A stretch of DNA of 64,000 bases from Flaccisagitta enflata (taxonomy: Eukaryota > Chaetognatha > Sagittoidea > Aphragmophora): positions 32,798,001 through 32,862,000 of the forward strand of contig OZ231126.1 in assembly GCA_965153355.1 (NCBI GenBank), given 5' to 3'. The notes beneath the pieces were generated by a model. It had not been told where the DNA came from. It saw only the letters and a program-made list of their open reading frames with translations, and did not search any database. Both the position numbers and the translations under genes were made by a program. This document shows, piece after piece, positions 49,486 through 59,950 of the stretch (positions are counted from its first letter, which is position 1; each line of letters opens with the position of its first letter).

Positions 49486-49994
49486 CAGTAGATGTCGTCT
49501 ATAATTGGAAATACAGGGGCCCTCATACCATAACTACCATTTATGCCAGTGAAATGAAACTGTGTGTGTATAATGCTTATGTCCTATAGGGTTGACGATG
49601 GGGTATGGCAGCTCTGTGGAAAGAAAATTCTTTTGAATATACTAAATCATATTAGCTCCACATGAACAGCCGTCGGAATTGGTCTAGTGGTTAACTCACT
49701 TAACTTCAGATTTATCATGAGCACTTTATTTCTTCAAAGGTTCTAGGTTCAAACCCCAGGCTGGTTTTGCAACTTAAGCAAATAGATAAAGCTGAAATTC
49801 TGCCATAAAAGTGATTGATCCTAATGTTTTATACTAAAAGTTGTTTTTGTAAGGTAAGCGGTAGGGGGAAGCCATACCCCATCGTCAACCCCTAAGGGTC
49901 TATAGATTACACCAGCAAAATATCATTCCCCTCATTGTACTGATGCTCAGGTTATGAGCTCCCCCGTATTTCCAAGTCTAGACGACATCTACTG
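49486..49994. mobile_element. 509-bp TA-flanked inverted-repeat element
   Basis: The terminal inverted repeat starts CAGTAGATGTCGTCTA and ends TAGACGACATCTACTG, with TA on both sides (49,484-49,485 and 49,995-49,996), as in Tc1/mariner-type insertions. Pairing continues inward for about 130 bp, including GGGTTGACGATGGGGTATGG (about 49,590) against its inverse (about 49,875). It is non-autonomous, inserted in the TTAATTAA array, and has no transposase. A single similar end is at 59,911-59,950. Confidence 0.85.
49670..49767 (+). ncRNA. tRNA-Glu-like Pol III promoter segment inside the 509-bp element
   Basis: TGGTCTAGTGG (49,680-49,690) fits the tRNA A box and is the wording of eukaryotic tRNA-Glu. 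GTTCAAACC (49,747-49,755) fits the B box. A TTC triplet lies about where the Glu anticodon should be. The A-B distance (67 nt) is longer than in a normal tRNA-Glu, and the acceptor strands do not pair well, so this is a tRNA-derived (SINE-like) segment and not a functional tRNA gene. Confidence 0.55.
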
Positions 49995-51645
49995 TACAAT
50001 TTTTTTGTATTAATTAACGGGTGAAATGTGGTGTTAAATAACATCAAAAACAGCCTGTTAATTAACACAGAAAAAATAAAGATTATTAACAAATTGATTG
50101 AGTACATATATGCTGTTAATCAACATGCTGTTTTTTATGTTAATTAACACCAAATTTCATGCATTAATTAACACCAAAAAATATTGATGATTAACACATT
50201 GTTAAAGATATACAATTTTTTTGTATTAATTAACGGGTGAAATCTGGTGTTAATTAACAGCATAGAGGTACCTTATCAATTTGTTAATAATCTATAATTT
50301 TTCTGTGTTAATTAACACACTGTTTTTGATGTTAATTAACACCACATTTCATGCGTTAATCAACACAAAAAGAATATGGATTAAAAACAAATTGTTGAAA
50401 ATATACAATGTTTTAGGGTTAATTTAAGAGTGAAATATGGTGTTAATTATCATCAAAAACAGTGTGTTAATTAACACAGAAAAAATATAGATTATTAACA
50501 AATTGATCAGGTAACTCTATGCTGTTAATTAACACCACTTTTTACCCGTTAATTGATACAAAAAAATTGTATATCTTTAACAATTTGTTAATCATCAATA
50601 TTTTTTTGTGTTAATTAATGCATGAAATTGGGTGTTAATTAACATCAAAAACAGCATGTTGATTAACAGTATATAGGTACCTGATTAATTTGTTAATAAT
50701 CTATATTTTTTCTGTGTTAATTAACAGGCTGTTTTTGATGTTAATTAACACCACATTTCACCCGTTAATTAACACCAAAAAATTGTATGTCTTTATTAAT
50801 TTGTTAAAAATCTATGTTTTTTTGTGTTAATTAACGGATGAAATGTGGTGTTAATTACCATCAAAAACAGCATGTTAATTAACAGCATAAAGGTACCTGA
50901 TTACTTTTTTGATAATCTATATTTTTTTGTGTGTTAATTAACGCATGAAATCTAGTGTTAATTAATATAAAAAACAGCATGTTGATTAACAGCATATAGG
51001 TTCCTGATCAGATTGTTAATAATCTTTATTTTTTTGAGTTAATTAACACACTGTTTTTGATGTTAATTAACACCACATCTCACCTGTTAATTAACACCAA
51101 AAAATTGTATATTCTTAACAATTTGTTATTAATCTATATTTTTTTTGTGTTAATTAAAGCATAAAATGGGGTGTTAATTAACATCAAAAATAGCATGTTA
51201 ATTATCAGCATATAGGTACCTGATAATTAACAACATTTTTTAGCACTTATTTTCATTGAATTTCTAAAAAAAAAAATTTCTTAGTTAATTTCATGGTACC
51301 TATATACCGTTAATTAACAACTATTTTTAAGTGTTAATTAACAGCATAAAAACTACCATTAATTAATGATACTTTTTTGCCTTTTATTAACAATTTTGTT
51401 AATTAGAGGCGTTAATGTGCCGTTAATTAACGCAGGGTAAATCGCTCACGATATATCTCGATCGATGAGGACCATTGAGTCAAGCCACAGTTGGGTGCTT
51501 CGCATTGCAAAAGTTGGTTATTTCTTTTCGCCTTATTTACTTAATGTGGAGCGATTAATTTTAGGACCCTTACTATTTTTGTTTTATCAAAAATCATTCA
51601 TCTTCCGTTTTTTAGAAAATTGCTTTTGAGGACTTAATTTGCATA

Positions 51646-52662
51646 ATGCATTGGGATGAAACAATAAATCTGAGAAAGGAATTATCTCAGGTGAAAAAGA
51701 TTCAGGAGGTGACAAATTCTGTTTTTGCTGATATGCATAAGGAAATTTCATCTGTTGGTGGGAAGGTGAACGTCTTGATGGAATCTATCAGTGAGGAAGT
51801 TAACAACATGGTGTCCAAGGCTGTTACCAAGGCAATTCTTGACAATGGGGGAATAGCAGCCGAAGCAATGAATAAGCATTGGGCCTCTCACCTTTTAGAC
51901 ATTGCAAAGGAACAGGTAGAAATGAACGAGGGGCAAACTTACAGCGAAATAAAAGCCTGGGAAGGCTCAACTGGCAGCACCAGAAAATCGTTGAAGAGCA
52001 GGATAAAAGAATCGCGAATGTCAACGGATGTGCAGGAAGAAAAGTAAAAAGTTATTGATGTTCAATCATCAAAGGATGATTTTGAGAATTTGAAGGATCT
52101 TGTGTCGCAAAATTAGAGATAGGAATGGATGAATTAAGAAAAAATTCTGCCGTGTCACCACAAATTCTCTCATCTGCTCCAAATGAATTCCATCAAAGTG
52201 ACCTAAAAAAGAACAACTTGATTATCTTTGGTCTAGAGGAAAGCAATGAAGCCCTTAATAAAGAAGTTGTTGATGACCTTTTTCATGATCTTGGAACTGT
52301 TATAACAAGTGATGAATATCAATGCTTTAGAGTTGGGAAGTACAACAGTCAAAATTACTGACCACTTGTCATCAAACTGCCAAATGCCATTATCAAAAAT
52401 GATATCTTAGCCAAAAAAAAAAAAATAAAAGGCAACAAAAAATGGAAAGGAGTGAGCATCACCCATGATTTGACAAAAATGCAGTGCGCTGAAGAGAAAA
52501 CAAATGAGCTTCTTCTCCGACAAGAAGCTGACAAAAGGAATGAAGGCCTATCACCAGAGGAAAAGCTTAGAAAAATTTGGAAAGTTATTGGTGGACGTGG
52601 ATCAAGAGCTGGCCAGTCTCCTCTTAATCACAACCTAAGTGCCCTATTCTGCAAACAATAAC
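51646..52662 (+). pseudogene. LINE ORF1-like gene remnant (copy 1)
   Basis: Three consecutive frames (51,646-52,047; 52,125-52,361; 52,452-52,661) form one broken protein. The N-terminal part is polar and helical (ISSVGGKVNVLMESISEEVN), suggesting a coiled coil. Next comes the RRM-like core with KKNNLIIFGLEES and YQCFRVGK, then a C-terminal domain with KGVSITHDLTKMQ and KRNEGLSPEEK. This order matches ORF1 RNA-binding proteins of CR1/L2-type non-LTR elements. In-frame stops near 52,045 and 52,359 and a frameshift inactivate it. No ORF2 follows. Confidence 0.8.
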
Positions 52663-52816
52663 AATAATGTTAAATGAAATTTATACATTTTTTTCGACAA
52701 ATTAACATTTTCAACAATGAAATCATCACTAATGAAAACAATGACACAACAAAGGAAAAACCATCTTATAGTGCATCAAACAACAAAAACAACAATTACA
52801 ACACCAATTCAAGAAA

Positions 52817-53620
52817 CATCCCTCAGTGCAGTGCCGGCAGCATGAACATTTCTACCAAACTTCCTACAAGAAATTTTCACCTTGAAACCATCGGGCAATT
52901 CAACATTAACGGCCTGTTTCTTTCAGGCCGTTGCGTATGTTTCTATCCTTCACTGTTTCTATAGGATGAACCAAACGCCGATGGACAAGATTCTGCTGGG
53001 GTTTGTCTGCCGCTGTCTTCTTTCTTTTACAGATGGATTCAATTGCGATTGAGCTTGGCAGTGCTGAAGACATCAGGAACAGCAACAGCCACAACAAGGA
53101 CATCAACAACAACCACATAACAATAGCGTACAATAAATTACATCAACAACAACAATAATAACAACAACAAACAGCAGCATCAACAATCACAGATCAATGA
53201 CAGGGTCCAACGATCATGCCACGATGGTATCGCCGCGACAGTTGTGGCGACAGCTGCGGCGACAGCTGCGGCGACTGCTGCGGCGACAGCTGCGGCGACA
53301 GCTATGAGGACCGCTGTGGCGACAATTACGGTGAAACAAATATAAACAGCAACGGCGATAGCAGCGGCGACACCAAAAACACCGATGATATTGGAACTAT
53401 ATCAATAATGACGATGACAATGACAACAACAGCAACAAAATAGGCGATATCAGCAACAACGACATACTATGCACAATGACAACATCATATTATTGGAATT
53501 GTTTTGGGATCTATTAGGATCTAAAACAAACTAAAATCTATCAACTTGTGAATACGTGAAGAAATCAAACAATATCTTACGTTTAAGGTTTTTATAATAA
53601 CAGCAACTATTTGTTTGGAC
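52817..53620 (+). repeat. 3' module of the triplicated segment (hairpin + 12-bp minisatellite)
   Basis: Contains CTTGAAACCATCGGGCAATT, the hairpin AACGGCCTG-TTTCTTT-CAGGCCGTT (52,908-52,932), CAA-rich DNA, a GCGGCGACAGCT minisatellite (53,236-53,340) and the tail AATAGGCGATATCAGCAACA. The same order recurs at 54,698-56,150. Confidence 0.75.
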
Positions 53621-53666
53621 CCCCTTAGGGCTCAAAGTTAGACATATACATTATATTATAAAGGAT

Positions 53667-54532
53667 GATTATATAACTTGAAAGATCTTAGTCGCAACAA
53701 AATAGAGATGCAGGAATGGATGAATTAAGAAAAATTCTGCCGTGTCACCACAAATCCTCTCATCTGCTCCAAATGAATTCCATCTAAGGGAACCAAAAGA
53801 ACAACCTGATTATCTTTGGTCTAGGGGAAAGTAATGAAGCCCTTAATGAAGAAGTTATTGATGAACTTTTTCATGATCTTGGAACTGTTATCACAAATGA
53901 TGAATATCAATGCTTCAGAGTGGGTAAGTACAACAGTCAAAATTGCCGACCACTTGTCATCAAACTGCCAAATGCCATTATCAAAAGTGATATCTTAGCC
54001 AAAGCAAAAATGGTTAAAGGCAATTTAAAAAATGGAAAGGAGGAAGACCACCCATTACTTGACCAAAATGCAGTGTGAAGAAGAGAAACAAATGAGCTCT
54101 CTCTTTCTCACAAGAAGCTGTCAAAAGGAACGAAGGCCTATCACCAGAGGAAAAGCTATGTATCTGGAAAGTTGTTATGGACGTGGGGATCAAGAGCTTT
54201 GGCTTCGCCTCTTTAATCACAACCGAAGTGGCCTTTATTCTTCAACAACAACAACAACAATAACAGAAATGACAATGACATTTTTTTTTCGACAAATCAA
54301 CATTTTCAACAATGAAATCATCACTAATAGAAAAGACAATGACACAACAATGGAAAAAGCCATCTTATAGTGCATGTGTAAAAAAGAAAACAACAAGAAC
54401 AATAATTACAACACCGATCCAAAGAAACATCCCTCAGTGCAGTGCCGGCAGCATGAACATTTCTACCAAACTTCCTACAAGGAATTTTTACCTTGAAACC
54501 ATCGGGCAATTCAACATTAACGGCCTGTTTCA
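53667..54532 (+). pseudogene. LINE ORF1-like remnant (copy 2, truncated)
   Basis: Repeats 52,085-52,916 with the same phrases (GATGAATTAAGAAAAATTCT, GATTATCTTTGGTCTAGGGG, GACCACTTGTCATCAAACTG) but more indels, so no long frame survives. It breaks off at AACGGCCTGTTTC, inside the loop of the hairpin that is intact in copies 1 and 3, where a CAA/CAG array begins. Confidence 0.8.
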
Positions 54533-54690
54533 ACAACAGCAGCAATGACAACATGAACAAAAGCATTGACAACAGTAACAACAGCAACAACAACAACAGC
54601 AACAACAACAACAACAACAACAGCAACAACAACAACAACAGCAACAGCGGCAACAACAGCAACAGCAACAGCGGCAACAACAGCAACAAA
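54533..54690. repeat. (CAA/CAG)n array
   Basis: About 155 bp of CAACAG/CAA triplets, giving poly-Gln, poly-Asn or poly-Thr in three frames. It separates copies 2 and 3 of the LINE segment. Confidence 0.93.
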
Positions 54691-54697
54691 CAACAAT

Positions 54698-56150
54698 CGA
54701 AAGAAATATTCCACATGTCGGCAGGGCAGTACAAACGTTCTAACAATCTTGCTACAAGGAAATTATTCACCTTGAAACCATCGGGCAATTCATCTTTAAC
54801 GGCCTGTTTCTTTCAGGCCGTTGCCGGTATGTTTCTATCCATCACTGATTCTATAGGATGAACCAAACGCCACTAGACAAGGTTCTGCTGGGGTTTGTCT
54901 GCCGCTGTCTTCTTTCTATTACAGATGGGATCCATTACGTTTGAACTGGGCAGCGCTTACATCAGAAACAGCATCATAAAACTAGTCATCCAAGGATTGC
55001 ACATGGTCAGCGGTACCCGATGCCCTGCTTGGAGTGATCAATCAGAAGAAGTTTTTTTTTTTTTTGGGCAGCGCCCTAAAGGGCCGATGTCCTGTAGGAC
55101 ACAGGGGTGAATTTCAGACGCCCTGAGGAAGGCATAATAAAGGGCTGATTATTAGATCAATTAGCACAGTAATGAGGCATGTTAGGGCTGATTTGGGGGT
55201 CAAGGGGTTGAATAGCATCAAGGATGAGGGAAGATTAGGGACCTGAGAGGGTTATTTTGAGGGCTGAATTGAGACTTAAGTGATCAGATTCTAGGTTTGA
55301 TAGGGCTGGTTGCAGGCCTGAAATGCTTGATTTTTAGCCTGACAAGGCTGATTGAGGGTATTGGAGAGCTAATTTTGGAGCTGAGGGGCTGATTTTGGCC
55401 TGAGAGAGGACTGTTTTTTGGCCGTAGAGGCTGATTTTGGGCCTCCGGAGAGGGCTGATTATGGGCCTGAGAGGGTTGGGAGAGCTTGGGGCCTGGAGAG
55501 GGTCAGATTTCCAGTTTGAGAGGGCCAATTTGGGCTTGAGAGGGCTGATTTGGGGCCTGGAGAGGGGCTCCTGGGGGACGTAGCACGACGCATGGGACGT
55601 ACGGACGCACGTGACGTCTGGAAATTCCCCCCAGAGCCCTATATGACAACGGCCCTTTGGGGAAGCTGCCCAAAAAGGACAATATGCCACGGCGACAGCC
55701 GCGGTGACAGCCGCAGCGACAGCTGCGGTAACAGCTGCGGCGGCAGCTGCGGCGATATTAGCGGCGACAGCTGAGGCGATGGCTGCGGCGACAGCTGAGG
55801 CGACAGCGGCGGCGACAGCGGCGTCGACAGCAGCGGCGACAGCTGCAGAGTTACATGCAGCAACAACAACGGCGATAGCTGCGTTGACACCAAAAACACT
55901 GATGTCTTCAGCAACAACTCTTTCAACAATGACAATGAACAACAACAGCGACAAAATAGGCAATATCAGCAACAACGACAATGACAACGACAATGACAAC
56001 ATCAACTCAGTGGAGTTAGTTTGTAAATTGGAATCGATTGGGACTGGCATAATCTGCGGATCTAGACTTGTGAAGGCGTGAAGAAAAACAAATATTATTA
56101 ATTTCGTTCAAAATTTTTGTACTGGTATCAGTATAACCACTACTATCTTG
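54698..56150 (+). repeat. Copy 3 of the LINE-linked segment, split by a modular element
   Basis: Begins within the 3' module (ACAAGGAAATTATTCACCTT), keeps the hairpin (54,798-54,822), is interrupted by the modular element at 54,995-55,676, then resumes with the GCGGCGACAGCT minisatellite (55,685-55,850) and the tail AATAGGCAATATCAGCAACA. Ala/Thr-rich translations of the minisatellite are artefacts. Confidence 0.7.
54995..55676 (+). mobile_element. Modular element inserted in copy 3
   Basis: Head CATGGTCAGCGGTACCCGAT plus GCCCTGCTTGG, a poly-T, inverted ends GGGCAGCGCCCTAAAGGGCC (55,065) and GGCCCTTTGGGGAAGCTGCC (about 55,650), and a ~22-bp core of GAGAGGGCTGATTTTGGGCC type. Same module order as 46,283-46,812, with a diverged core. 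Confidence 0.7.
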
Positions 56151-56316
56151 CTAAAACAAGATAGTAGTTATGGACTCTCGTCTGCTGGTTGCTATACTTT
56201 ATATTAGGCTATATTATTATGGTCAATGTGCTTCTTTAATACTTAAGAACTTGAGAACGACTTTTTAATGAAGGAATGAACGAACAAATAAATGAATAAA
56301 TGAATCAGGGAATGAA

Positions 56317-56323
56317 TGAATCA

Positions 56324-56407
<84 letters not shown>

Positions 56408-56440
56408 AAAAAAAGAAAGAAAGAAAGAAAAAAAGAAAAG
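56317..56440. repeat. (AAAG)n microsatellite
   Basis: About 22 uninterrupted AAAG units with a degenerate tail. The Lys/Glu/Arg frame (56,300-56,677) is an artefact. Confidence 0.97.
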
Positions 56441-56714
56441 AGGATGAAAAAAAGAAGTTGGGAGGGCATGAATTGTTACAGATTGAAGAAAGATGTCGAA
56501 CTAGTCGTTTTGTGTATAAAGAATGGGATTATGGATCAACCAACCAATCAACCAAGAAACAGACCATCCAACCAACCCACAGAATCAAATCAGATAAAAA
56601 GAAAGTGCGCATCACTCAATGATCATTTCGCGCTTGGCATGTGGACGTGGAGGAACAAATGCTTTAAAAAGATCTAAGAGCAATTATCACCATTTCCTAA
56701 CTATGAAAAATGCC

Positions 56715-56840
56715 AAGCAAAATGACAGCGGGCCCGTCGGGCCGCAGCTAGGAAAAATAGCGGGCCCGACAGCACAAATGCGGGCCTTTAGCCCGCGGGC
56801 CCGCTCTAAAATCAGGGCTGGGCATAATTTGGCCCAGTTT
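56715..56840. repeat. GC-rich double hairpin
   Basis: AGCGGGCCCGTCGGGCC, then AGCGGGCCCGACAG, then GCGGGCCTTTAGCCCGCGGG form overlapping hairpins in otherwise AT-rich DNA. It could be a hairpin-tailed non-autonomous element such as a Helitron relative, but no diagnostic ends are seen. Confidence 0.4.
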
Positions 56841-56869
56841 CTTGGGAGACGGTCTAGTGGAGCTCAACT

Positions 56870-57365
56870 GTACTTTAATTTTATTTCTTTAGCTTCAAAT
56901 TTAGTATTTAAGTTAGTTTAGGGACACTTAATTCCTTGAACATATCTAGCTGTCAAAAAAGTAAACTCATGAAATCTCAATCCATGAAGACATCATTTTA
57001 GAGTTAAGTGTTCTTACCCAAACCATTAGATTCTGCGGAAAATTTTTAGAGGTTTTACCTCTATTCTAAGTTTTTTAGCACAATTGTTCTGAAAAAACGT
57101 AAGACAATTGTCAAAAAAAACTGGCCGTAAACCCGGTAAAAATGGTCCGATTGGGCTGATTTTTCTTTTCAAATTATGCAGAATTGTCCGCTGAATCTAA
57201 TGGTCTAGGTTAGAACACTCTGAAATTATGTCTACATGGACTTAGGTTTCAAGAGTTATTTTTTTCTGACAACGAAATATGTTCAAGGAATCAAATGTCC
57301 CTAAACTAACTTAGATACCAAATATAAATCTAAAGAAATGAAACTAAAACAACAAAAATTAATCC
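56870..57365. mobile_element. ~0.5-kb near-palindromic element
   Basis: The left half contains AGTTAGTTTAGGGACACTTA, CCTTGAACATAT and CCATTAGATTCTGCGG. The right half contains the inverse of each (CCGCTGAATCTAATGG, ATATGTTCAAGG, TCCCTAAACTAACTTAG) in mirror order. Arms are about 170 bp with a ~140-bp loop. It is noncoding. Confidence 0.75.
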
Positions 57366-57369
57366 TCCA

Positions 57370-58670
57370 GTTTTAGTCGGGTTTGCTCGGAATGTACTGT
57401 GAAAGCATTGCCCGATTTATTGCCTTGCCACATTGGCGCGCACTTTGTTTTCTTGTTTCTTGCATTAAGAACGTCGTTTTGCAGAATATGACCGGCCAAA
57501 AAAAAAAAAAAAAGAGGTTAATTCATTTATTTCAGGCCCGTTCTCACCGCACGAATCTTTCTATTTGCAGAGATTCCAGTAAATCAGATCCAGTTTCGAC
57601 GGCCTGCAGCACAATTTGCAAATAAGAGTTAACAATACTATTTAGTCACGTTCAGGCAATGTCAGTCGGTCGGTTGGTCGGTCTGTCCATCCTTCCATCA
57701 GTATGAAATGTGCAACGTAACTTACAAGAATTCTTGAAAAACAAAACTGTGCTCTGCGGTTTTTTCTGCCCTTGCTTACCCCAACGCGACTTGAGAAGCC
57801 CTCTGTATCTAGCTATGTTTCGGAATTAGTGAAGGTATTTTGGGGGTATCATATCTAAATTTCATGTCCCGCACTGTAGCCGAACTGTGGCCGCGCTGTG
57901 GCCGCACTGTGGCTGCACTGTGGCCGTACTATGGCCGCACTGTGGCCGCGCAAGGTAGGAACGCTCTGACGAAGTTACCAAGGCGATATCGACCCTCTCA
58001 GATATTCTGAATTGCGGTTTTGCAAATGAGAAAGAGAAATGTTTGCACCAATTGTAAACCATTCCATTTAGCAGTTAAAAACCTTTTTTTGGAACTTTTG
58101 AAATATCATGAAACTAAAAATAAACTTTCTGAGACTTTTTTAACTTTTGATGAAAAAAACTTTGGATGGCTGGAAAACTGATATACATCTGAATTTCAAT
58201 GAAAAAAATTTCGTCGAAAAAAATTACGTCCATGTACTTAACAAAGATTCAGTTTGTCATTGCCTGCAATCTCAACAAAATCATGCTTGAATGGAAATAG
58301 TGAAAGTATTTATATCATATGGATCCCTTATTCAAAATCAATTGTCAGCGGCTTCAACCAAGCAGCAATGTATGGGGGGGGGGGGGGCTAGGGACTTCAC
58401 AGCCAATTCCAAGCACGACGGCAAATCTAAGCACGACTTACTTTCAACTGATTTGCTATAAATACTATGCTTTCTAAGCCAATACTAGACAAAAAGTAAC
58501 AATGAAAGTGTTATTCTCATTTAGAATGTCATTTCTGTATCAAATAGATCTGTTTTTGATTGATTCACACAATTTAGTGTATTGTGCAAAAAAAGTATCT
58601 AGAATAACTATAGTAGCTATAGCTAGGGGCAAAGCATACTAATAATAACATAAAAATAAGTATAAACATA
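57370..58670. other. No recognised gene; 12-bp minisatellite
   Basis: Mostly AT-rich. Positions 57,877-57,950 hold six units of CTGTGGCCGCAC type, and 58,374-58,387 is a G run. A GTCAGTCGGTCGGTTGGTCG fragment of a dispersed family lies at 57,660. Nothing resembles an exon. Confidence 0.5.
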
Positions 58671-58675
58671 AACAA

Positions 58676-59126
58676 GGCCAACACCTATAAGTCGCGTGCG
58701 AGATTTACAGGGTAAGAAGGACTTAGAATGACTCTAATTTAATTTAAACTAATTCTTGTAATGACTAATGACTTAGAACGACTTAGAACGACTTAGAACG
58801 ACTTAAAATGACCAAGAAGGACTTAGAATGACTAAAAACGACTTAGAACGACCAAAAACGACTTAAAATAACTTAAAATGACTTTGAATAACTTAGAATG
58901 ACTTAGAATGACTCAAAATGACTTAGAATAACTATTAATGACTAAAAAGTCTTAAATGACCTAAGAGCTGACGCTTTATTACAAAAAAAAGAAAGTTCAT
59001 GACGGTGATTGATTGGATCACTGGACGGACGTGGATTTTCTATCGGACGGATCGGACGGACGGACGCTGACGGATGACCTTACGGACGGACGAAGAGGGG
59101 TGTAGAGTCGCGTGCACGCGACTAAA
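58676..59126 (-). mobile_element. GTCGCGTGCACGCGAC-family element, 0.45 kb
   Basis: Starts AAGGCCAACACCTATAAGTC plus GCGTGCGAG, has an AGAATGACTT / AGAACGACTT core (58,720-58,960), GGACGGACG repeats and ends GTCGCGTGCACGCGAC. Same module order as the palindrome-arm copies, so it is a good independent member for defining the family. Confidence 0.75.
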
Positions 59127-59203
59127 AAATAGCAAGCTCGTTTATCATTTCCCCATACTGATTTTATTTGAAATTTCTATTTCTATTGTGTTTTTCTGAC
59201 TGT

Positions 59204-59390
<187 letters not shown>

Positions 59391-59658
59391 CTCACTTTTT
59401 TTTCATATTAAAATTTTTCACAACACATTTTCAAGCCTGACAAACTTTTCAAGCCTGACAGCAGGTGATGTCACGTGATGTCCCTGAAGTCCCTTGCCAT
59501 ACATGGCTTCACCCAAGCTAGTGCAATCTCTGGATGATGGGTACAGCGTCAATGTGTTCGCTGAGTGTGTCAAAGACTCTTGTTTGAGTGTCACCGTCAA
59601 GTATGTCAAAACAACCGATTATGACCACACACGACGGCGAGCCTCCGAAGCCAACATT

Positions 59659-59740
59659 TTTTTTGTTTCAACGAGGGTCAATAATTATTCAGTTTTAATT
59701 AGATGCATATTTCTATTTTGACCCTCGTTGAAACAAAAAA
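59659..59740. repeat. Perfect 23-bp inverted repeat (36-nt loop)
   Basis: TTTTTTGTTTCAACGAGGGT+CAA at 59,659-59,681 is the exact reverse complement of 59,718-59,740. It could be a small MITE or a transcribed hairpin. No other copy was noticed in the window. Confidence 0.85.
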
Positions 59741-59744
59741 TCAG

Positions 59745-59950
59745 TGAACAAGGCCGGATACACGGCCACCAGTTGTGACGGTGGGCAGGGTGAAATGCGC
59801 ATTTTCACACTTCCAACTTGATCACCACAGACGGACGGACCAACGGACCAACGGACGGACGCAAAGTTCTCATAGGGTTGCGTCCGCAACCAAAAGATTG
59901 ATTTGAGTACGGTAGATGTCGTCTAGACTTGAAATTAGGGAATTCATTAC
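59745..59950. repeat. GGCCGGATACACGG / GGACGGACC dispersed repeat and solo inverted-repeat end
   Basis: Positions 59,745-59,895 are a variant of the dispersed family seen at 12,918 (TTGATCACCA..GACGGACGGACC..TTGCGTCCGCAAC). Directly after it, GGTAGATGTCGTCTAGACTT (59,911) matches one end of the 509-bp element. Confidence 0.6.

Larger units (their letters stand above)
48800..51436. mobile_element. 2.6-kb TTAATTAA-centred inverted-repeat array
   Basis: The word GTTAATTAACA recurs several dozen times at roughly 25-40-bp spacing, joined by a few fixed phrases (GGTACCTATATGCTG, CATCAAAAACAG, ACCACATTTCA, AGATTATTAACAA) in both orientations. The ends mirror each other: AATGAAAATAAGTGCTAAAA (about 48,897) is answered by TTTTAGCACTTATTTTCATT (about 51,236). 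It is interrupted by a GGTCGGTC family member (48,966-49,105) and the 509-bp element at 49,486. No coding frame. It looks like one large, internally palindromic element. Confidence 0.75.

Noticed and set aside
49670-49767. Functional tRNA-Glu gene
   Set aside because: A and B boxes are good, but their spacing is too long and the acceptor stem does not pair. It lies inside an inverted-repeat element, so it is reported only as a tRNA-derived segment.
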